This document shows, piece after piece, positions 24,600 through 34,019 of a DNA stretch of 50,113 nucleotides. Every line of letters starts with the position of its first letter. The stretch's first letter is position 1. A model generated the notes under the pieces. The model had not been told where the DNA came from. It did not search any database and was given only the letters and a program-made list of their open reading frames with translations. The position numbers and the translations under genes were made by a program. The DNA comes from Rhodococcus aetherivorans (GTDB lineage: Bacteria; Actinomycetota; Actinomycetes; Mycobacteriales; Mycobacteriaceae), in the NCBI RefSeq assembly GCF_011058165.1, contig NZ_JAALEG010000043.1:1-50113 (forward strand), read 5' to 3'.

Positions 24600-26014
24600 C
24601 AGCCTTGCTGCGCCTTCATGTACGTCTCCAAACTGGTCTCGGGGCCGGTGTCGACGTTGCGGTACACCGTACCGTCGGGACCGATGTACGTTCCCGTCGC
24701 CGGGTCGATGCCGCGCGCCGTCACCCCGGCGGGCGCGGCCGCACCCGTCCCGGTCGCGTGCGAGGCGGGCACCGGCATGTCGCCTTCCGACTGCACGGGC
24801 GTCGGGGCGCCCCGCCACGGGTTGTCGAGGTATTCGGGCTGGTACCCGTTGCGGCACGCCTCCGGCGTGGGGGCGCGCCGGCCCGGGAACTCCATGCACG
24901 GCAGGTTCCGCGCGCCTCGCACGGCGTTCGGATCCGACTGCGGGAGCTTGCAGTACACCTCGCCGGGGGTGTCCACCATCGTGGTGTCCGCAGGGCTGCG
25001 CCACTGTTCGGGCGGCAGGAAGCCGGACAGGCACGGCGGCGGATCGTGCAGCTGCAGGTGGAAGTCGACGACCGCGCCGTCCTCGGCCGGTCCGCTGCCG
25101 GCCGCGGTGATCAGCGCCGTGGTCATCGGCGGGTACAGCACCAGGATCTGTTCGATGCCGGCGTTGTAGAGCACGCCCACCTCCCCGACGCCGACCATGT
25201 TGGCCAGCAGCAGCGGCAGCGTCGGCCGCAGGTCCTGCAGCAGCTGTTCGGCCTCGGCCGCGGCGCCCGGCCCCTTCGCGAGCACCGCCCGCAGGTCGGT
25301 GTCGGCGGCCCGCAGCCCGTCGGTGAACGTCAGCATGTCCCGCGTCCAGGAGCGGATCGCGTCGCTGGTGACGACCTGGGTGTCGAGCAGCGGACCGAGC
25401 TGATCGAGCAATGCCTTCGTCTGCTCGCTGCCGGCGCTCGCCTCCTGCACGAACAGGCGGGTCGAGTCGATCAGCCGCTGCAGGTCGGGCCCCGACCCGT
25501 TGAACGCGTCGAACGACTCGTCGACGACGGTGCGCAGCCGTGTGTCGCTGATGCTGGCGAGCAGGACGTCGGCCTGGTCGAGCAGCTCGCCCACCTCCTG
25601 CGGCACCGACGTCCGGTCGGCCGGGATCACGTCGCCGTCCGACAGATACTCCCCGTTCGAACCATCTTGCGGGGGAACGAAGTCCACGTACTGCTCGCCG
25701 ACGGCGGACACGCTGCGGACCGCTGCGTCGACGTCGGCGGGGATCGAGCGGTCGCTGTCGATCGACAGGATCGCCTCCACCCCGGCCGGCGACAGCTGCA
25801 CCTTGTCGACCACCCCGACGGTGTTGCCGCGGTAGGTGACATTGGCGTGCGGGTAGAGCCCGCCGGTGGAGGGCAGTTCCACGATCACCGTGTACCGGCC
25901 GACGCCGAGCAGCTGCGGGAGCCGCACGTACTGCAGCGACATCACCAGCAACCCGACCACCGTGAGCACCGAGAAGATGGCGAGCTGGATCCGGACGAAC
26001 TTCGACAGCATCAT
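24599..26014 (-). CDS. mce4F: Mce4F, sterol-import Mce protein
   Basis: 471 residues: N-terminal membrane anchor (IQLAIFSVLTVVGLLVMSL), MlaD/Mce domain (about 35-115, VIVELPSTGGLYPHANVTYRGN), helical DUF3407-type region (about 120-300) and a long Pro-rich C-terminal tail with paired Cys. Mce4F is part of the hexameric tunnel that brings sterols across the envelope. ATG 26014 overlaps the mce4E stop. Confidence 0.93.
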   Translation of the reverse strand: MMLSKFVRIQLAIFSVLTVVGLLVMSLQYVRLPQLLGVGRYTVIVELPSTGGLYPHANVTYRGNTVGVVDKVQLSPAGVEAILSIDSDRSIPADVDAAVRSVSAVGEQYVDFVPPQDGSNGEYLSDGDVIPADRTSVPQEVGELLDQADVLLASISDTRLRTVVDESFDAFNGSGPDLQRLIDSTRLFVQEASAGSEQTKALLDQLGPLLDTQVVTSDAIRSWTRDMLTFTDGLRAADTDLRAVLAKGPGAAAEAEQLLQDLRPTLPLLLANMVGVGEVGVLYNAGIEQILVLYPPMTTALITAAGSGPAEDGAVVDFHLQLHDPPPCLSGFLPPEQWRSPADTTMVDTPGEVYCKLPQSDPNAVRGARNLPCMEFPGRRAPTPEACRNGYQPEYLDNPWRGAPTPVQSEGDMPVPASHATGTGAAAPAGVTARGIDPATGTYIGPDGTVYRNVDTGPETSLETYMKAQQG

Positions 26015-27246
26015 GGCGCGGGCACCCCCAGCGGGGGCAGCCCCGGAACGGTGATCTCCCCCAGACCGGGGACCGACAGCGTTGCGGCCGGGCCGGGCGC
26101 GGGTTGCGCGGCCGGCTGCTGGAGCGGGGCCTGGAAGGGGTCCGCGGACTGGGCCGCCAGCCCGGCGTCCCGGCCGAGGATGCCTTCCGGGCCGGCGAGG
26201 CGCCCGGCGAGCGGGGTGCCGGTGAGGAAGTTCAGGTCCAGCCGTTCGAGGGTGAGGTCGATGGTCATGGCGAGGTTCGCGTAGTCGCCCCGGATCACCT
26301 GGTCGATGCCGGCCTGCGGGAACGGATAGGTCAGCAGCACGCCGAGCACCTCGGTCAGCGCGTTGCCCGAGTCGGCGAGCGCACGCAGTGTCGGAGCCAG
26401 CGCCTGCAGGTTGGTCTGCAGGTCGTCGCCGCTGTTCTCGACGAGCCGGCTGGCGACGGTGCTCATCTCGCCGAGCGAGGTGAGCGCGGTGGTCAGGTCC
26501 TGCCGCTGTTCCACCAGCACGTTCAGCGCGGCCGGCATCTCGTCGAGCGCACGGACGAGGGTGGCGTTCTGCGCGTCGACCGTCCACGCGAGCCGATCGA
26601 TGCCCTCCATCGCGGCGATGATGTCGCCACGCTGCCGGTCGAGGGTGCCGACGAGTTCGTCGAGCCGCGGCAGCAGGTTCCGGATCGAGTCCTCCCGCCC
26701 GTTCAGCGCCGCGTTCAGCTCGGTGGTGATGTCGTTGATCTGCGCGAGTCCACCGCCGTTGAGGACCACCGACAGCGACGACAGCGTCTGCTCGGTGGTC
26801 GGGTACACCCCGGCCCGCTCGAGCGGGATCAGGTCGCCGTCCTCGAGCCGACCCTGCGGCGGCTCGTCCGCCGGCGACGCCAGTTCGAGGTGCTGCGAGC
26901 CGAGCAGGCTGGTCTGCCCGATCTTGGCGGTGGCGTTCGCCGGGAGTTCGACGTCGCCGTCGAGGGCCACCGTCACGAGCGCGTGCCAGTCCTCGACCTC
27001 GATCTTCGTGACGCTGCCGACCTGGACGTCGTCGACCCGCACCGGCGAGTTCTGCGTCAGGGTGGTCACATTCGGCATCTGGATCCGTACCTGGTAGGCG
27101 TCCTCGCCGTGCCCGGCGGTGCCGGGCAGGGCGAGGGAGTTGAGCCCCTCCCATTCGCATCCGGTCAACGTCAGGGACGCCGCGACCGCCATCGCGGCGG
27201 CGGCGTACCGCCGTGCCGGGCGGGTGTGCCGGGTTCGGGTGCTCAT
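26011..27246 (-). CDS. mce4E: Mce4E lipoprotein (LprN-like)
   Basis: 411 residues with a lipoprotein signal peptide: Arg-rich start, hydrophobic AAAAMAVAASL and lipobox LTGC (Cys about residue 30). The Mce domain (QVRIQMPNVTTLTQNSPVRV, about 50-130) precedes a helical region and a Pro/Ala-rich tail. In mce operons the fifth mce gene is the lipoprotein, as here. GGAGGAGG precedes the ATG at 27246; overlaps mce4D. Confidence 0.93.
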   Translation of the reverse strand: MSTRTRHTRPARRYAAAAMAVAASLTLTGCEWEGLNSLALPGTAGHGEDAYQVRIQMPNVTTLTQNSPVRVDDVQVGSVTKIEVEDWHALVTVALDGDVELPANATAKIGQTSLLGSQHLELASPADEPPQGRLEDGDLIPLERAGVYPTTEQTLSSLSVVLNGGGLAQINDITTELNAALNGREDSIRNLLPRLDELVGTLDRQRGDIIAAMEGIDRLAWTVDAQNATLVRALDEMPAALNVLVEQRQDLTTALTSLGEMSTVASRLVENSGDDLQTNLQALAPTLRALADSGNALTEVLGVLLTYPFPQAGIDQVIRGDYANLAMTIDLTLERLDLNFLTGTPLAGRLAGPEGILGRDAGLAAQSADPFQAPLQQPAAQPAPGPAATLSVPGLGEITVPGLPPLGVPAP

Positions 27247-28574
27247 CGTCCTCCTCCCGGCTGCAACAGCGCACCGAGGTCGGGGGGAACCGTCACGGTG
27301 GGCAGATCCGAGAGCGGCCCGGCCGGCGGCGGAGTGGCGTCCGCGGGTGCGATGCCCCGGCCCGCCGCCTCGGCTTCCGCCTCGAGACCCGGTTCGGTGT
27401 ACACGATCTGGTCGGGGAACGCCTCCACCGCGGCGATGGGGTTGGTCATGATCGGCAGGTAGTTCATCGCCAGCGACTGGAGGACCGGCCCGAGCTGCTG
27501 GCGGCACAGCTCCGCGCTGCGGTCGGAGGTGGCGTTCGCCGCGGCGGCCACGGACCCGCACATGAACTCGACGGGGTTGGCGAGGTTGCTGATCGCCAGC
27601 GCACCGGTGAGCGAGCCCTGGGCGGGCTTGTAGATGTCGTAGAAGTTCGCCAGCGCCGTCGGGCCGGAGTGCAGGACCCGCTCGATCTCGGGCCGCTTGC
27701 GTGCGAGCACCTCGGTGGCGTCGGCGAGGCGCTGCACCGACTCGGTCAGCGCTGCCCGGTTGTCCTGCACGAACCGCTGCACGTCGCCGACCGCGAGGTC
27801 GAGGTCCGCGAGCGAGGTGCCGAGCTGGCCCGAGCTCTGGGCGAGGACGTCCGAGACCGACGCCAGCCGGCCACCGAGCTGGACGATCTGCTCGTTGCTG
27901 GTCGAGAGCACCGACACGAACGCCTGCAGGTTCCGGACGGTGCCGAACAGGTCGGTGCGCCCCTCCGACAGGGTGTGCATGGTGTCGGACAGTTCGCGCA
28001 GCGTGGCACGGACGGTCAGGCCGTTGCCGTCGAGGTTCTCGGCGGCGGTATCGATGAAGCGGCCGAGCGAGCCCTGGGGGTCGAGGCCCTGGGGGCCCAG
28101 CGCCTCCGACAGGCGCATCAGTTCCGTCTTGATCTGGTCCCATTCGACCGGCGAGGCGGTGCGCTCGACCGGGATCGTCGCGTCGTCGGCGAACTGCGGG
28201 CCGCCCGAGTACGCCGGGGTCAGCTGGATGAAGCGCGCGGACACGAGGCTCTGCGCGATGATCACGGCCTTGGCATCGGCCGGGATGTCGACGGAGTCGT
28301 CGACCTGCATCTGCACGCGCACCAGGTCGTCGCCCGGCTCGATGCGGGTGATCGTGCCGACGCTCACGCCCAGCACGCGCACGTCGTCGCCCTCGTACAG
28401 GCCGCTCGTGGAGACGAATTCGGCGTTGATCGTGCGCTTCCCCCAGCCGGGCAGCACCACGGCGAATGCGACGAGGGCCAGGGCCACCACCGCGACACCG
28501 GCGATCACCGGTATCAGCAGGCGGCGGCGCTTTCCGGGCCGCCCCCCGGGGGCCTCGAGGGTGTGGGTGCTCAT
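27243..28574 (-). CDS. mce4D: Mce4D, sterol-import Mce protein
   Basis: 443 residues: basic cytoplasmic start, membrane anchor (LLIPVIAGVAVVALALVAF), Mce domain (about 47-125, NAEFVSTSGLYEGDDVRVLG), long helical region with QSSGQLGTSLADLDLAVGD and a Pro-rich end. ATG at 28574 overlaps the mce4C stop (ATGA). Confidence 0.93.
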   Translation of the reverse strand: MSTHTLEAPGGRPGKRRRLLIPVIAGVAVVALALVAFAVVLPGWGKRTINAEFVSTSGLYEGDDVRVLGVSVGTITRIEPGDDLVRVQMQVDDSVDIPADAKAVIIAQSLVSARFIQLTPAYSGGPQFADDATIPVERTASPVEWDQIKTELMRLSEALGPQGLDPQGSLGRFIDTAAENLDGNGLTVRATLRELSDTMHTLSEGRTDLFGTVRNLQAFVSVLSTSNEQIVQLGGRLASVSDVLAQSSGQLGTSLADLDLAVGDVQRFVQDNRAALTESVQRLADATEVLARKRPEIERVLHSGPTALANFYDIYKPAQGSLTGALAISNLANPVEFMCGSVAAAANATSDRSAELCRQQLGPVLQSLAMNYLPIMTNPIAAVEAFPDQIVYTEPGLEAEAEAAGRGIAPADATPPPAGPLSDLPTVTVPPDLGALLQPGGGR

Positions 28575-29629
28575 TCGCCATCCTTCGTGATCGACGGCGG
28601 GTTCTTCGGAATGATGTCCTGCAGGTCCTGCTGCAGCAGCTCGGGGGCGACCGTGCTGTCGACCAAGGCCTTCCACCACGGCGCGGGCAGGACGTTCGAC
28701 ACGTACGCGTTGAAGAACGGACCGCTCGCCACGGACTCGCCGAGCGCGCTGATGTACGGGCCGAGACCGTCGAGGGCGCCGGCGATGTTCTCCTTGTTCG
28801 CCTGCAGGTTGGCGGTCACCGCGTTGAGCTTCTCCAGGGTGGGAGCCATCTGCGCCTGGTTCTCCTGCACCAGCGCCGACAGCTGCCGTGAGACCGCGGA
28901 GATGTTCGCGATCAGCTCGGTGATCGCGTCGCGGCGCACGCTCAGCTCCCCGAAGAGGGCGTTGGCGTCCACCACGAGGGCGTTGATCCGGTCGCTGCGC
29001 TCGGCGAGGATGCCGGTCACCGATTCGGCGCGGGCCAGCAGGTCCTCGAGCGACTCGTCGCGCGCGTTGATGGACCGGGACAGCCTGGTCATTCCCTCGA
29101 GCGCCCCGCGCAACTCGGGTGGGGTGTCCTGCAGCGAATCCGACAGCGCGTTGAGCGAGTCGTTGATCTGCTCCGTGTCGAGATCCGACACCGATGTCGT
29201 GAGGTCGCCGAGAGCGTCGGTGAGCGAGTACGGGGAGTCGGTGCGCGCCAGCGGGATCGGCTCGCGCGGGTCGAGCGTCCCCGAACCGTAGGGCTGCACC
29301 GCGAGGGACTTGCGGCCGAGCACCGTGTTCGTCTTGATGTCGGCCCCGGTGTCCTCGCCGAGCGCGATGCCGTCGCGGACGGTGAAGGCGACGAGAACCT
29401 GCTGGTCGTCGAGGCGGACGTCGGTGACCTCGCCGACGTCGACGCCGGCGAGGGTGACGGTGTCGCCGGGCACGAGACCGCCGGCGTCGGCGAAGTACGC
29501 CGAGTAGGTCAGGCCGCCGGAGAGGAACTGCAGCTGGTCGTACTGCAGGCCGGCGAGCACCGTCGCGGCCGCGACGGACAGGCCGACGATGCCGACCTGC
29601 ACGGGATTGCGTTCACGGATCGGACTCAT
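28571..29629 (-). CDS. mce4C: Mce4C, sterol-import Mce protein
   Basis: 352 residues: membrane anchor (VQVGIVGLSVAAATVLAGL), Mce domain (about 38-115, YSAYFADAGGLVPGDTVTLAG), then DUF3407-like helices with TGILAERSDRINALVVDANALF. ATG 29629 overlaps the mce4B stop. Forms part of the Mce4 complex in the cell envelope. Confidence 0.93.
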   Translation of the reverse strand: MSPIRERNPVQVGIVGLSVAAATVLAGLQYDQLQFLSGGLTYSAYFADAGGLVPGDTVTLAGVDVGEVTDVRLDDQQVLVAFTVRDGIALGEDTGADIKTNTVLGRKSLAVQPYGSGTLDPREPIPLARTDSPYSLTDALGDLTTSVSDLDTEQINDSLNALSDSLQDTPPELRGALEGMTRLSRSINARDESLEDLLARAESVTGILAERSDRINALVVDANALFGELSVRRDAITELIANISAVSRQLSALVQENQAQMAPTLEKLNAVTANLQANKENIAGALDGLGPYISALGESVASGPFFNAYVSNVLPAPWWKALVDSTVAPELLQQDLQDIIPKNPPSITKDGE

Positions 29630-30693
29630 TCGATCTTCGCGCACCTTCCGGTCGTCTGCTCGGCCGACGTGAAACGGATGGTGGTCCCGTCCGGTCCCGA
29701 GAACTTGAACGTGTTGGCACACAGGAAGAATTGGAAGAAGTTGCCGTACACCCCCACCCGGATGAGCTTCTTGTAGTCGTTCGGCAGCCGCTCGAGCGTC
29801 CGGTTGATGTCGTCGCGCCCGAGGTCGAGCTGCGTCATGGTGCGGTTGGTCTCGGCGATCACCGACTGCAGGTCCGGCCGGTTGTTCTGCAGCAGCGAGG
29901 CGAGATCCCCGGTGCCGGCCGCGATCCGCGGGATGGCGGTGCCGATCGGGTCGCGGTCCTGCGCGAGCCCGCTCACCAGGGTCTGCAACCGGTCGACGGT
30001 CTCGGTGAACTGCTGGTCGTTCTCGTCGATGGTGGCGAGGACGGCGTTGAGGTTGTCGATGACGTCGCCGATCAGCCGGTCCCGGTCGGCGAGGGAGTTC
30101 GTGAACGAGTTGGTGTTGCCCAGCAGCGACACCAGGGTGCCGCCCTGCCCCTGGAAGACCTGGAGCAGCGCGCCGGACAGGTCGTTGACCTGCTGCGGGT
30201 CGAGGCCCTGCAACAGCGGCTTGAATCCGCCGAGCAGCAGGTCGAGGTCGAGCGCGGGTTCCGTCTGCGCCACCGGGATCGTGCCGCCGGCCGGCAGCGT
30301 CTCGCCGGTACCCGGTCCCTCGAGCAGCTCGAGGTAGCGGTCGCCCACCAGGTTCTCGTACCGCACCGTGGCCTTGGTGCTCGCCAGCAGCGTGTGCTCG
30401 GCGTCGACGTCGAAGGACACCTCGGCCTGGTTGCCGCGACCGATGTCGACGCTGTCGACCGACCCGACGGGTACCCCGGCGATGCGGACCTTGTCGCCGG
30501 CCTGCAGCCCGGACACGTCGGTGAACGTCGCGTGATAGGTCTGCGTGCCGGTGAACCGCACCTGGCTGAACACGATCGCGAGTGCCGCGAAGATCAGCAC
30601 CATCACGACGGTGAACGCGAGGAACTTGACCGTGGTGGCCCTCACCGGATCACCCCGCTTCCCCGCGGCGCCCGGCCCACCGGGCGCGTCCAC
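29626..30693 (-). CDS. mce4B: Mce4B, sterol-import Mce protein
   Basis: 355 residues: membrane anchor (VKFLAFTVVMVLIFAALAIV), Mce domain (about 50-130, HATFTDVSGLQAGDKVRIAG), helical region and a short end with two Cys (FFLCANTFKF, GRCAKIE). GTG 30693 has AGAGGCGG upstream and gives a start like mycobacterial Mce4B; the GTG at 30645 is the alternative. Confidence 0.92.
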   Translation of the reverse strand: MDAPGGPGAAGKRGDPVRATTVKFLAFTVVMVLIFAALAIVFSQVRFTGTQTYHATFTDVSGLQAGDKVRIAGVPVGSVDSVDIGRGNQAEVSFDVDAEHTLLASTKATVRYENLVGDRYLELLEGPGTGETLPAGGTIPVAQTEPALDLDLLLGGFKPLLQGLDPQQVNDLSGALLQVFQGQGGTLVSLLGNTNSFTNSLADRDRLIGDVIDNLNAVLATIDENDQQFTETVDRLQTLVSGLAQDRDPIGTAIPRIAAGTGDLASLLQNNRPDLQSVIAETNRTMTQLDLGRDDINRTLERLPNDYKKLIRVGVYGNFFQFFLCANTFKFSGPDGTTIRFTSAEQTTGRCAKIE

Positions 30694-30717
30694 GTCCGCC
30701 TCTGCGACTCCGGCATC

Positions 30718-31896
30718 TCACTCGCCTCCCGGGAGCATGTCGCCGAACAGGAAACCGAAGATCGTCGGGTACCGCACCCACGTCTCGGTGTTCGGGTGGA
30801 ACGGCACGGGATGGGTGTCGGCGACGACGAAGGGGGCGTGGCCGTCGCGCTTGGGATCGAAGGCCGGCAGCCCGTGGCAGTTCGGCCCACCCGTCGCGCC
30901 CACCACCGGCAGGTCCTTCTCGTGGTCGTACATGGTGGCGCCGCCCAGGAAGTTCGTGCTCAGCATCAGGGCCGGGTACTTGCCGGTTCCGGCCATGGGC
31001 TCGAAGGCGATTCGCGCGTCGTTGAGCCCGATGATGAAGCACGTCAGCTCCGGCGAGTACTCGCCGAGCAGCGTCGTGGTCTCCGTCAGCAGGTCCAGCG
31101 CCGAGGTCAGCTGCGCCTCGTTCTCGCCGAGGACGTCGCGACCGGTGTTCGCCAGGCCGGTGACGTTCATCAGCATCAGGTCCAGGTTGGCCTGCTCGTC
31201 GACGACGGTGTTGCCGATCGAGGTGGCGTTGTCGAGCAGGTTCATCACGTCGGGCGCGACGTCGGCGTACAGGTTGGTGACGTCGGCGGCCACGGCGAGG
31301 TCGTACTGCAGTTGCGGCAGCGAGGGATTCATCGTCGCGAGATAGTCGTCGGCCTCGACGAGGGTGGCGCCGAGGGTGTCGCCGCGACCGTTGAGGGCCT
31401 CGGAGATCGCCCCGAGGGTGGCGTTGAGCTTCTCCGGCTGGACCTGCGCGAGCACGTCGGACAGGTGCTGGAAGACCGTGTTGAACTCGACGGTGACGTT
31501 CTCGGCCGCGATGATCGCGCCCTCCTGGAGCGGCACCGGCGACGGATCGTCCGGCATGAGCAGATTGACGAACTTCGCGCCGAACACGGTGGTGGACTCG
31601 ATGGCCACGCGCACGTTGGACGGCACCAGGTGCAGCTGGCCGGGATCCATCGCGAGCTGCAGCAGCGCGCCGTCGGGGGTGTGCTCGACGGACCGGACCC
31701 GGCCCACCTCGACACCGCGGAGCTTGACCTTCGCGTCGGGCTCCAGCACCAGGCCGGACCGCGCCGAGGTGACCGTGACCGGGGTGGTGGCGGTGAAGGC
31801 ACCGGCGAACATCAGCAGCGCCAGCGCGACGGCGACGGTGAGTCCCCCGACGAGACCGAGGGCCGCGAGTTTCTTCTTCCAGGAAGGTGTGTCCAT
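30718..31896 (-). CDS. mce4A: Mce4A, sterol-import Mce protein
   Basis: 392 residues: membrane anchor (LGLVGGLTVAVALALLMFAG), Mce domain (about 38-115, VTSARSGLVLEPDAKVKLRG), helical region, and a C-terminal region with PNCHGLPAF. The ATG has AGGAAGG-like sequence nearby (CTTCCAGGAAGG region of the overlap). First mce gene after yrbE4AB, 4 bases from yrbE4B. Confidence 0.93.
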   Translation of the reverse strand: MDTPSWKKKLAALGLVGGLTVAVALALLMFAGAFTATTPVTVTSARSGLVLEPDAKVKLRGVEVGRVRSVEHTPDGALLQLAMDPGQLHLVPSNVRVAIESTTVFGAKFVNLLMPDDPSPVPLQEGAIIAAENVTVEFNTVFQHLSDVLAQVQPEKLNATLGAISEALNGRGDTLGATLVEADDYLATMNPSLPQLQYDLAVAADVTNLYADVAPDVMNLLDNATSIGNTVVDEQANLDLMLMNVTGLANTGRDVLGENEAQLTSALDLLTETTTLLGEYSPELTCFIIGLNDARIAFEPMAGTGKYPALMLSTNFLGGATMYDHEKDLPVVGATGGPNCHGLPAFDPKRDGHAPFVVADTHPVPFHPNTETWVRYPTIFGFLFGDMLPGGE

Positions 31897-31900
31897 GCGC

Positions 31901-32749
31901 CTATCCCGACAGGTTGAAGTTGCCGGTCGCCCCGTACACCGCGAGCGAGATGAGCAGGGTCACGGTCACCACGGCGATCAGGGATGCGCGCACGGCGTTG
32001 CCGACGGCGACGCCGACACCGACCGGGCCGCCACCGGCGTTGAAGCCGTAGTAGGTGTGGATCAGCATGACGGCGACCGCCATGACGATGGCCTGCACGA
32101 ACGACCACAGGATGTCGGTGGGGATGAGGAACGTGTCGAAGTAGTGGTCGTACACGCCCGCGGACTGGCCGTAGAGCACGACGGTCGCGAAGCGGCTGGC
32201 GATGAACGAGGCGATCACCGCCAGCGAATACAGCGGGACGATCGCGATCATCCCCGCCATCACGCGGGTGCTCACGAGATACGGGATCGACGGGATCGCC
32301 ATGACCTCGAGCGCGTCGATCTCCTCCGAGACCCGCATGGCGCCGAGCTGGGCGGTCGAGCCGGCGCCGATGGTGGCGGCCAGGCCGATGCCCGCGATGG
32401 TGGGCGCCGCGATGCGGACGTTGATGAAGGCGGCGAAGAAGCCCGTGAGCGCCTCGACGCCGATGTTGCCGAGGGAACTGAAGCCCTGCACGGCGATGAT
32501 CCCGCCGGTGAACAGGGTCAGGAAGCCGACGATGACGACCGTTCCGCCGATCACGGCGAGCGCACCGGTGCCCATGCTGATCTCGGCGATCAGCCGGACC
32601 GTCTCCTTCGGGTAGTGCGTGATCGCGCGCGGGGCGTATCCGAGCGCCTTGCCGAAGAAGAGCGCCTGCTCGCCGAGCCGGTCCACGGAGTCGGAGGCGC
32701 GGGCGACACGGCGCCGCACGCGGGGGAAGCGCCAGGAGATCACTGCCAT
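31901..32749 (-). CDS. yrbE4B: YrbE4B, MlaE-type permease of the Mce4 importer
   Basis: 282 residues, about 5-6 membrane segments. MlaE/YrbE signatures: GGIIAVQGFSSLGNIGVEALTG, AGSTAQLGAMRVSEEIDALEVM (the conserved E-x-D loop that contacts the ATPase MceG) and VMAGMIAIVPLYSLAVIASF. Works as a dimer with YrbE4A below the Mce4A-F tunnel. The ATPase MceG is not encoded here, as is usual for mce loci. Confidence 0.93.
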   Translation of the reverse strand: MAVISWRFPRVRRRVARASDSVDRLGEQALFFGKALGYAPRAITHYPKETVRLIAEISMGTGALAVIGGTVVIVGFLTLFTGGIIAVQGFSSLGNIGVEALTGFFAAFINVRIAAPTIAGIGLAATIGAGSTAQLGAMRVSEEIDALEVMAIPSIPYLVSTRVMAGMIAIVPLYSLAVIASFIASRFATVVLYGQSAGVYDHYFDTFLIPTDILWSFVQAIVMAVAVMLIHTYYGFNAGGGPVGVGVAVGNAVRASLIAVVTVTLLISLAVYGATGNFNLSG

Positions 32750-32769
32750 CTACATCACCGCCGTGCCGG

Positions 32770-33534
32770 TCACCCGCCCGTCAGCTTGATGCCGACGGCG
32801 GTGACGAGAAGGTTGACCACGAACAATGCCATGAAGGCGAACACGACCGTCTGGTTGACGGCGTCGCCGACGCTCTTGGCGCCACCCTTGACGTTGAGGC
32901 CGAGGTAGGCGGCGACGAGGCCGGCGATCATGCCGAACAGGCCGGCCTTGACCTGGGAGATCACGAGTTCGCCGAAGCCGGTGAGCAGGGTGATGCCGTT
33001 GACGAAGGCGCCGGGGTTCACGTCCTGGAGGAAGACGGAGAACGCGAAGCCGCCCAGGATGCCGATGGTGCACACCAGCCCGTTGAGCAGCAGCGCCACG
33101 ACGGTGGACGCGAGGACCCGGGGCACGACGAGGCGGTGGATCGGGTTGATGCCGAGCACGCGCATCGCATCGATCTCCTCTCGGATGGTGCGGGCGGCGA
33201 GGTCCGCGCAAATGGCGGTGGCGCCGGCACCGGCGACGATGAGCACGGTGACCATCGGGCCGACCTGGGTGACCGCGCCGAGTGCGGCGCCGGCGCCGCT
33301 GAGGTCGGCGGCACCGATCTCGCGCAGCAGGATGTTGAGGGTGAAGCTGACCAGGACGGTGAACGGCACCGCGACGAGGACCGTCGGCACGAGGGAGACC
33401 CGCGCGACGAACCATGCCTGATCGACGAACTCGCGTCGCTGGAAGGGCCGGGAGAACACGGCCCGGGCGGTCTCGCCCGTCATCGCGAAGAATCCACCGA
33501 CCGCGCGGAGCGGTACCTCGAGGAGGTCTACCAC
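32770..33534 (-). CDS. yrbE4A: YrbE4A, MlaE-type permease of the Mce4 importer
   Basis: 254 residues with MlaE signatures TLNILLREIGAADLSG, GAGATAICADLAARTIREEIDAM and VLGINPIHRLVVPRVLAS. GTG start at 33534 preceded by GGAGGAGG. First gene of the mce4 operon; a KstR-like box lies 75 bases upstream, so sterol-dependent induction is expected. Confidence 0.92.
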   Translation of the reverse strand: MVDLLEVPLRAVGGFFAMTGETARAVFSRPFQRREFVDQAWFVARVSLVPTVLVAVPFTVLVSFTLNILLREIGAADLSGAGAALGAVTQVGPMVTVLIVAGAGATAICADLAARTIREEIDAMRVLGINPIHRLVVPRVLASTVVALLLNGLVCTIGILGGFAFSVFLQDVNPGAFVNGITLLTGFGELVISQVKAGLFGMIAGLVAAYLGLNVKGGAKSVGDAVNQTVVFAFMALFVVNLLVTAVGIKLTGG

Positions 33535-33608
33535 CGTCTCCTCCTCCGTTGGTTCGCTCGCCGGCCGAGGCCGGCGAGGGGTCAGCTTGTGACCCGCGTC
33601 ATACTAAC

Positions 33609-33622
33609 TAGAACGTGTTCAC
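33609..33622. promoter_or_regulatory. KstR-like box before the mce4 operon
   Basis: TAGAACGTGTTCAC matches the KstR core AACnnGTT with TAG/TnA-type flanks. KstR is the TetR-family repressor of cholesterol catabolism, released by a steroid-CoA. Located 75 bases upstream of yrbE4A. Confidence 0.8.
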
Positions 33623-33845
33623 GTGTCAAAGACCACTGCGGCGCGGCGTGACACGGCTACCTCTGCGGGCGGGAGCCCCGCCGCACCGACCGAACCGGCG
33701 GCGCTCGCGTCGAGCGGAAAATCGGGGTTCGAACTGGGAATTCAGTGGACCGCGAGATCGGATCCGCCGCCCGTCCACGGGACCGAACTCGGTCGGGAAC
33801 CGCGCCGGCCGCCCCTTCGCGAACCGCGTCGCGGGACGCAAAACT

Positions 33846-33859
33846 AGAACAGGTACTAC
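33846..33859. promoter_or_regulatory. Imperfect KstR-like box
   Basis: TAGAACAGGTACTA keeps TAGAAC and the outer TA but has GTA instead of GTT in the right half. It is 312 bases upstream of yrbE4A. It may be a weak accessory site or coincidental. Confidence 0.35.
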
Positions 33860-34019
33860 ACGATCTCCGAGCGGCCTCCGACCGCGCGTTCACGCGCCCG
33901 CATCGCCGGACGACACGCGAGCCCGGGGTCGGGCCGACACTAGCCGGATCGGCCCCGGACGGCGCGATATTACCGAAGGACAACGTTGCATGTCACTTCG
34001 GGTACCGCCTAGTGGGACG

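Larger units (their letters stand above)
33535..34019 (-). other. mce4 leader/promoter region, no gene seen
   Basis: 485 bases between hsd4A and yrbE4A, both on the minus strand. It holds one good KstR-like box close to yrbE4A and a second, imperfect one at 33846-33859. Short open frames here have no ribosome site and no recognisable motif. Nothing else was found. Confidence 0.6.

Noticed and set aside
29731-31917. 728-codon plus-strand open frame opposite mce4B/mce4A
   Set aside because: Antisense shadow of the mce genes, low complexity, no ribosome site.
33623-33847. Short open frames in the mce4 leader
   Set aside because: No ribosome site, no motif, and they overlap the KstR-like boxes.
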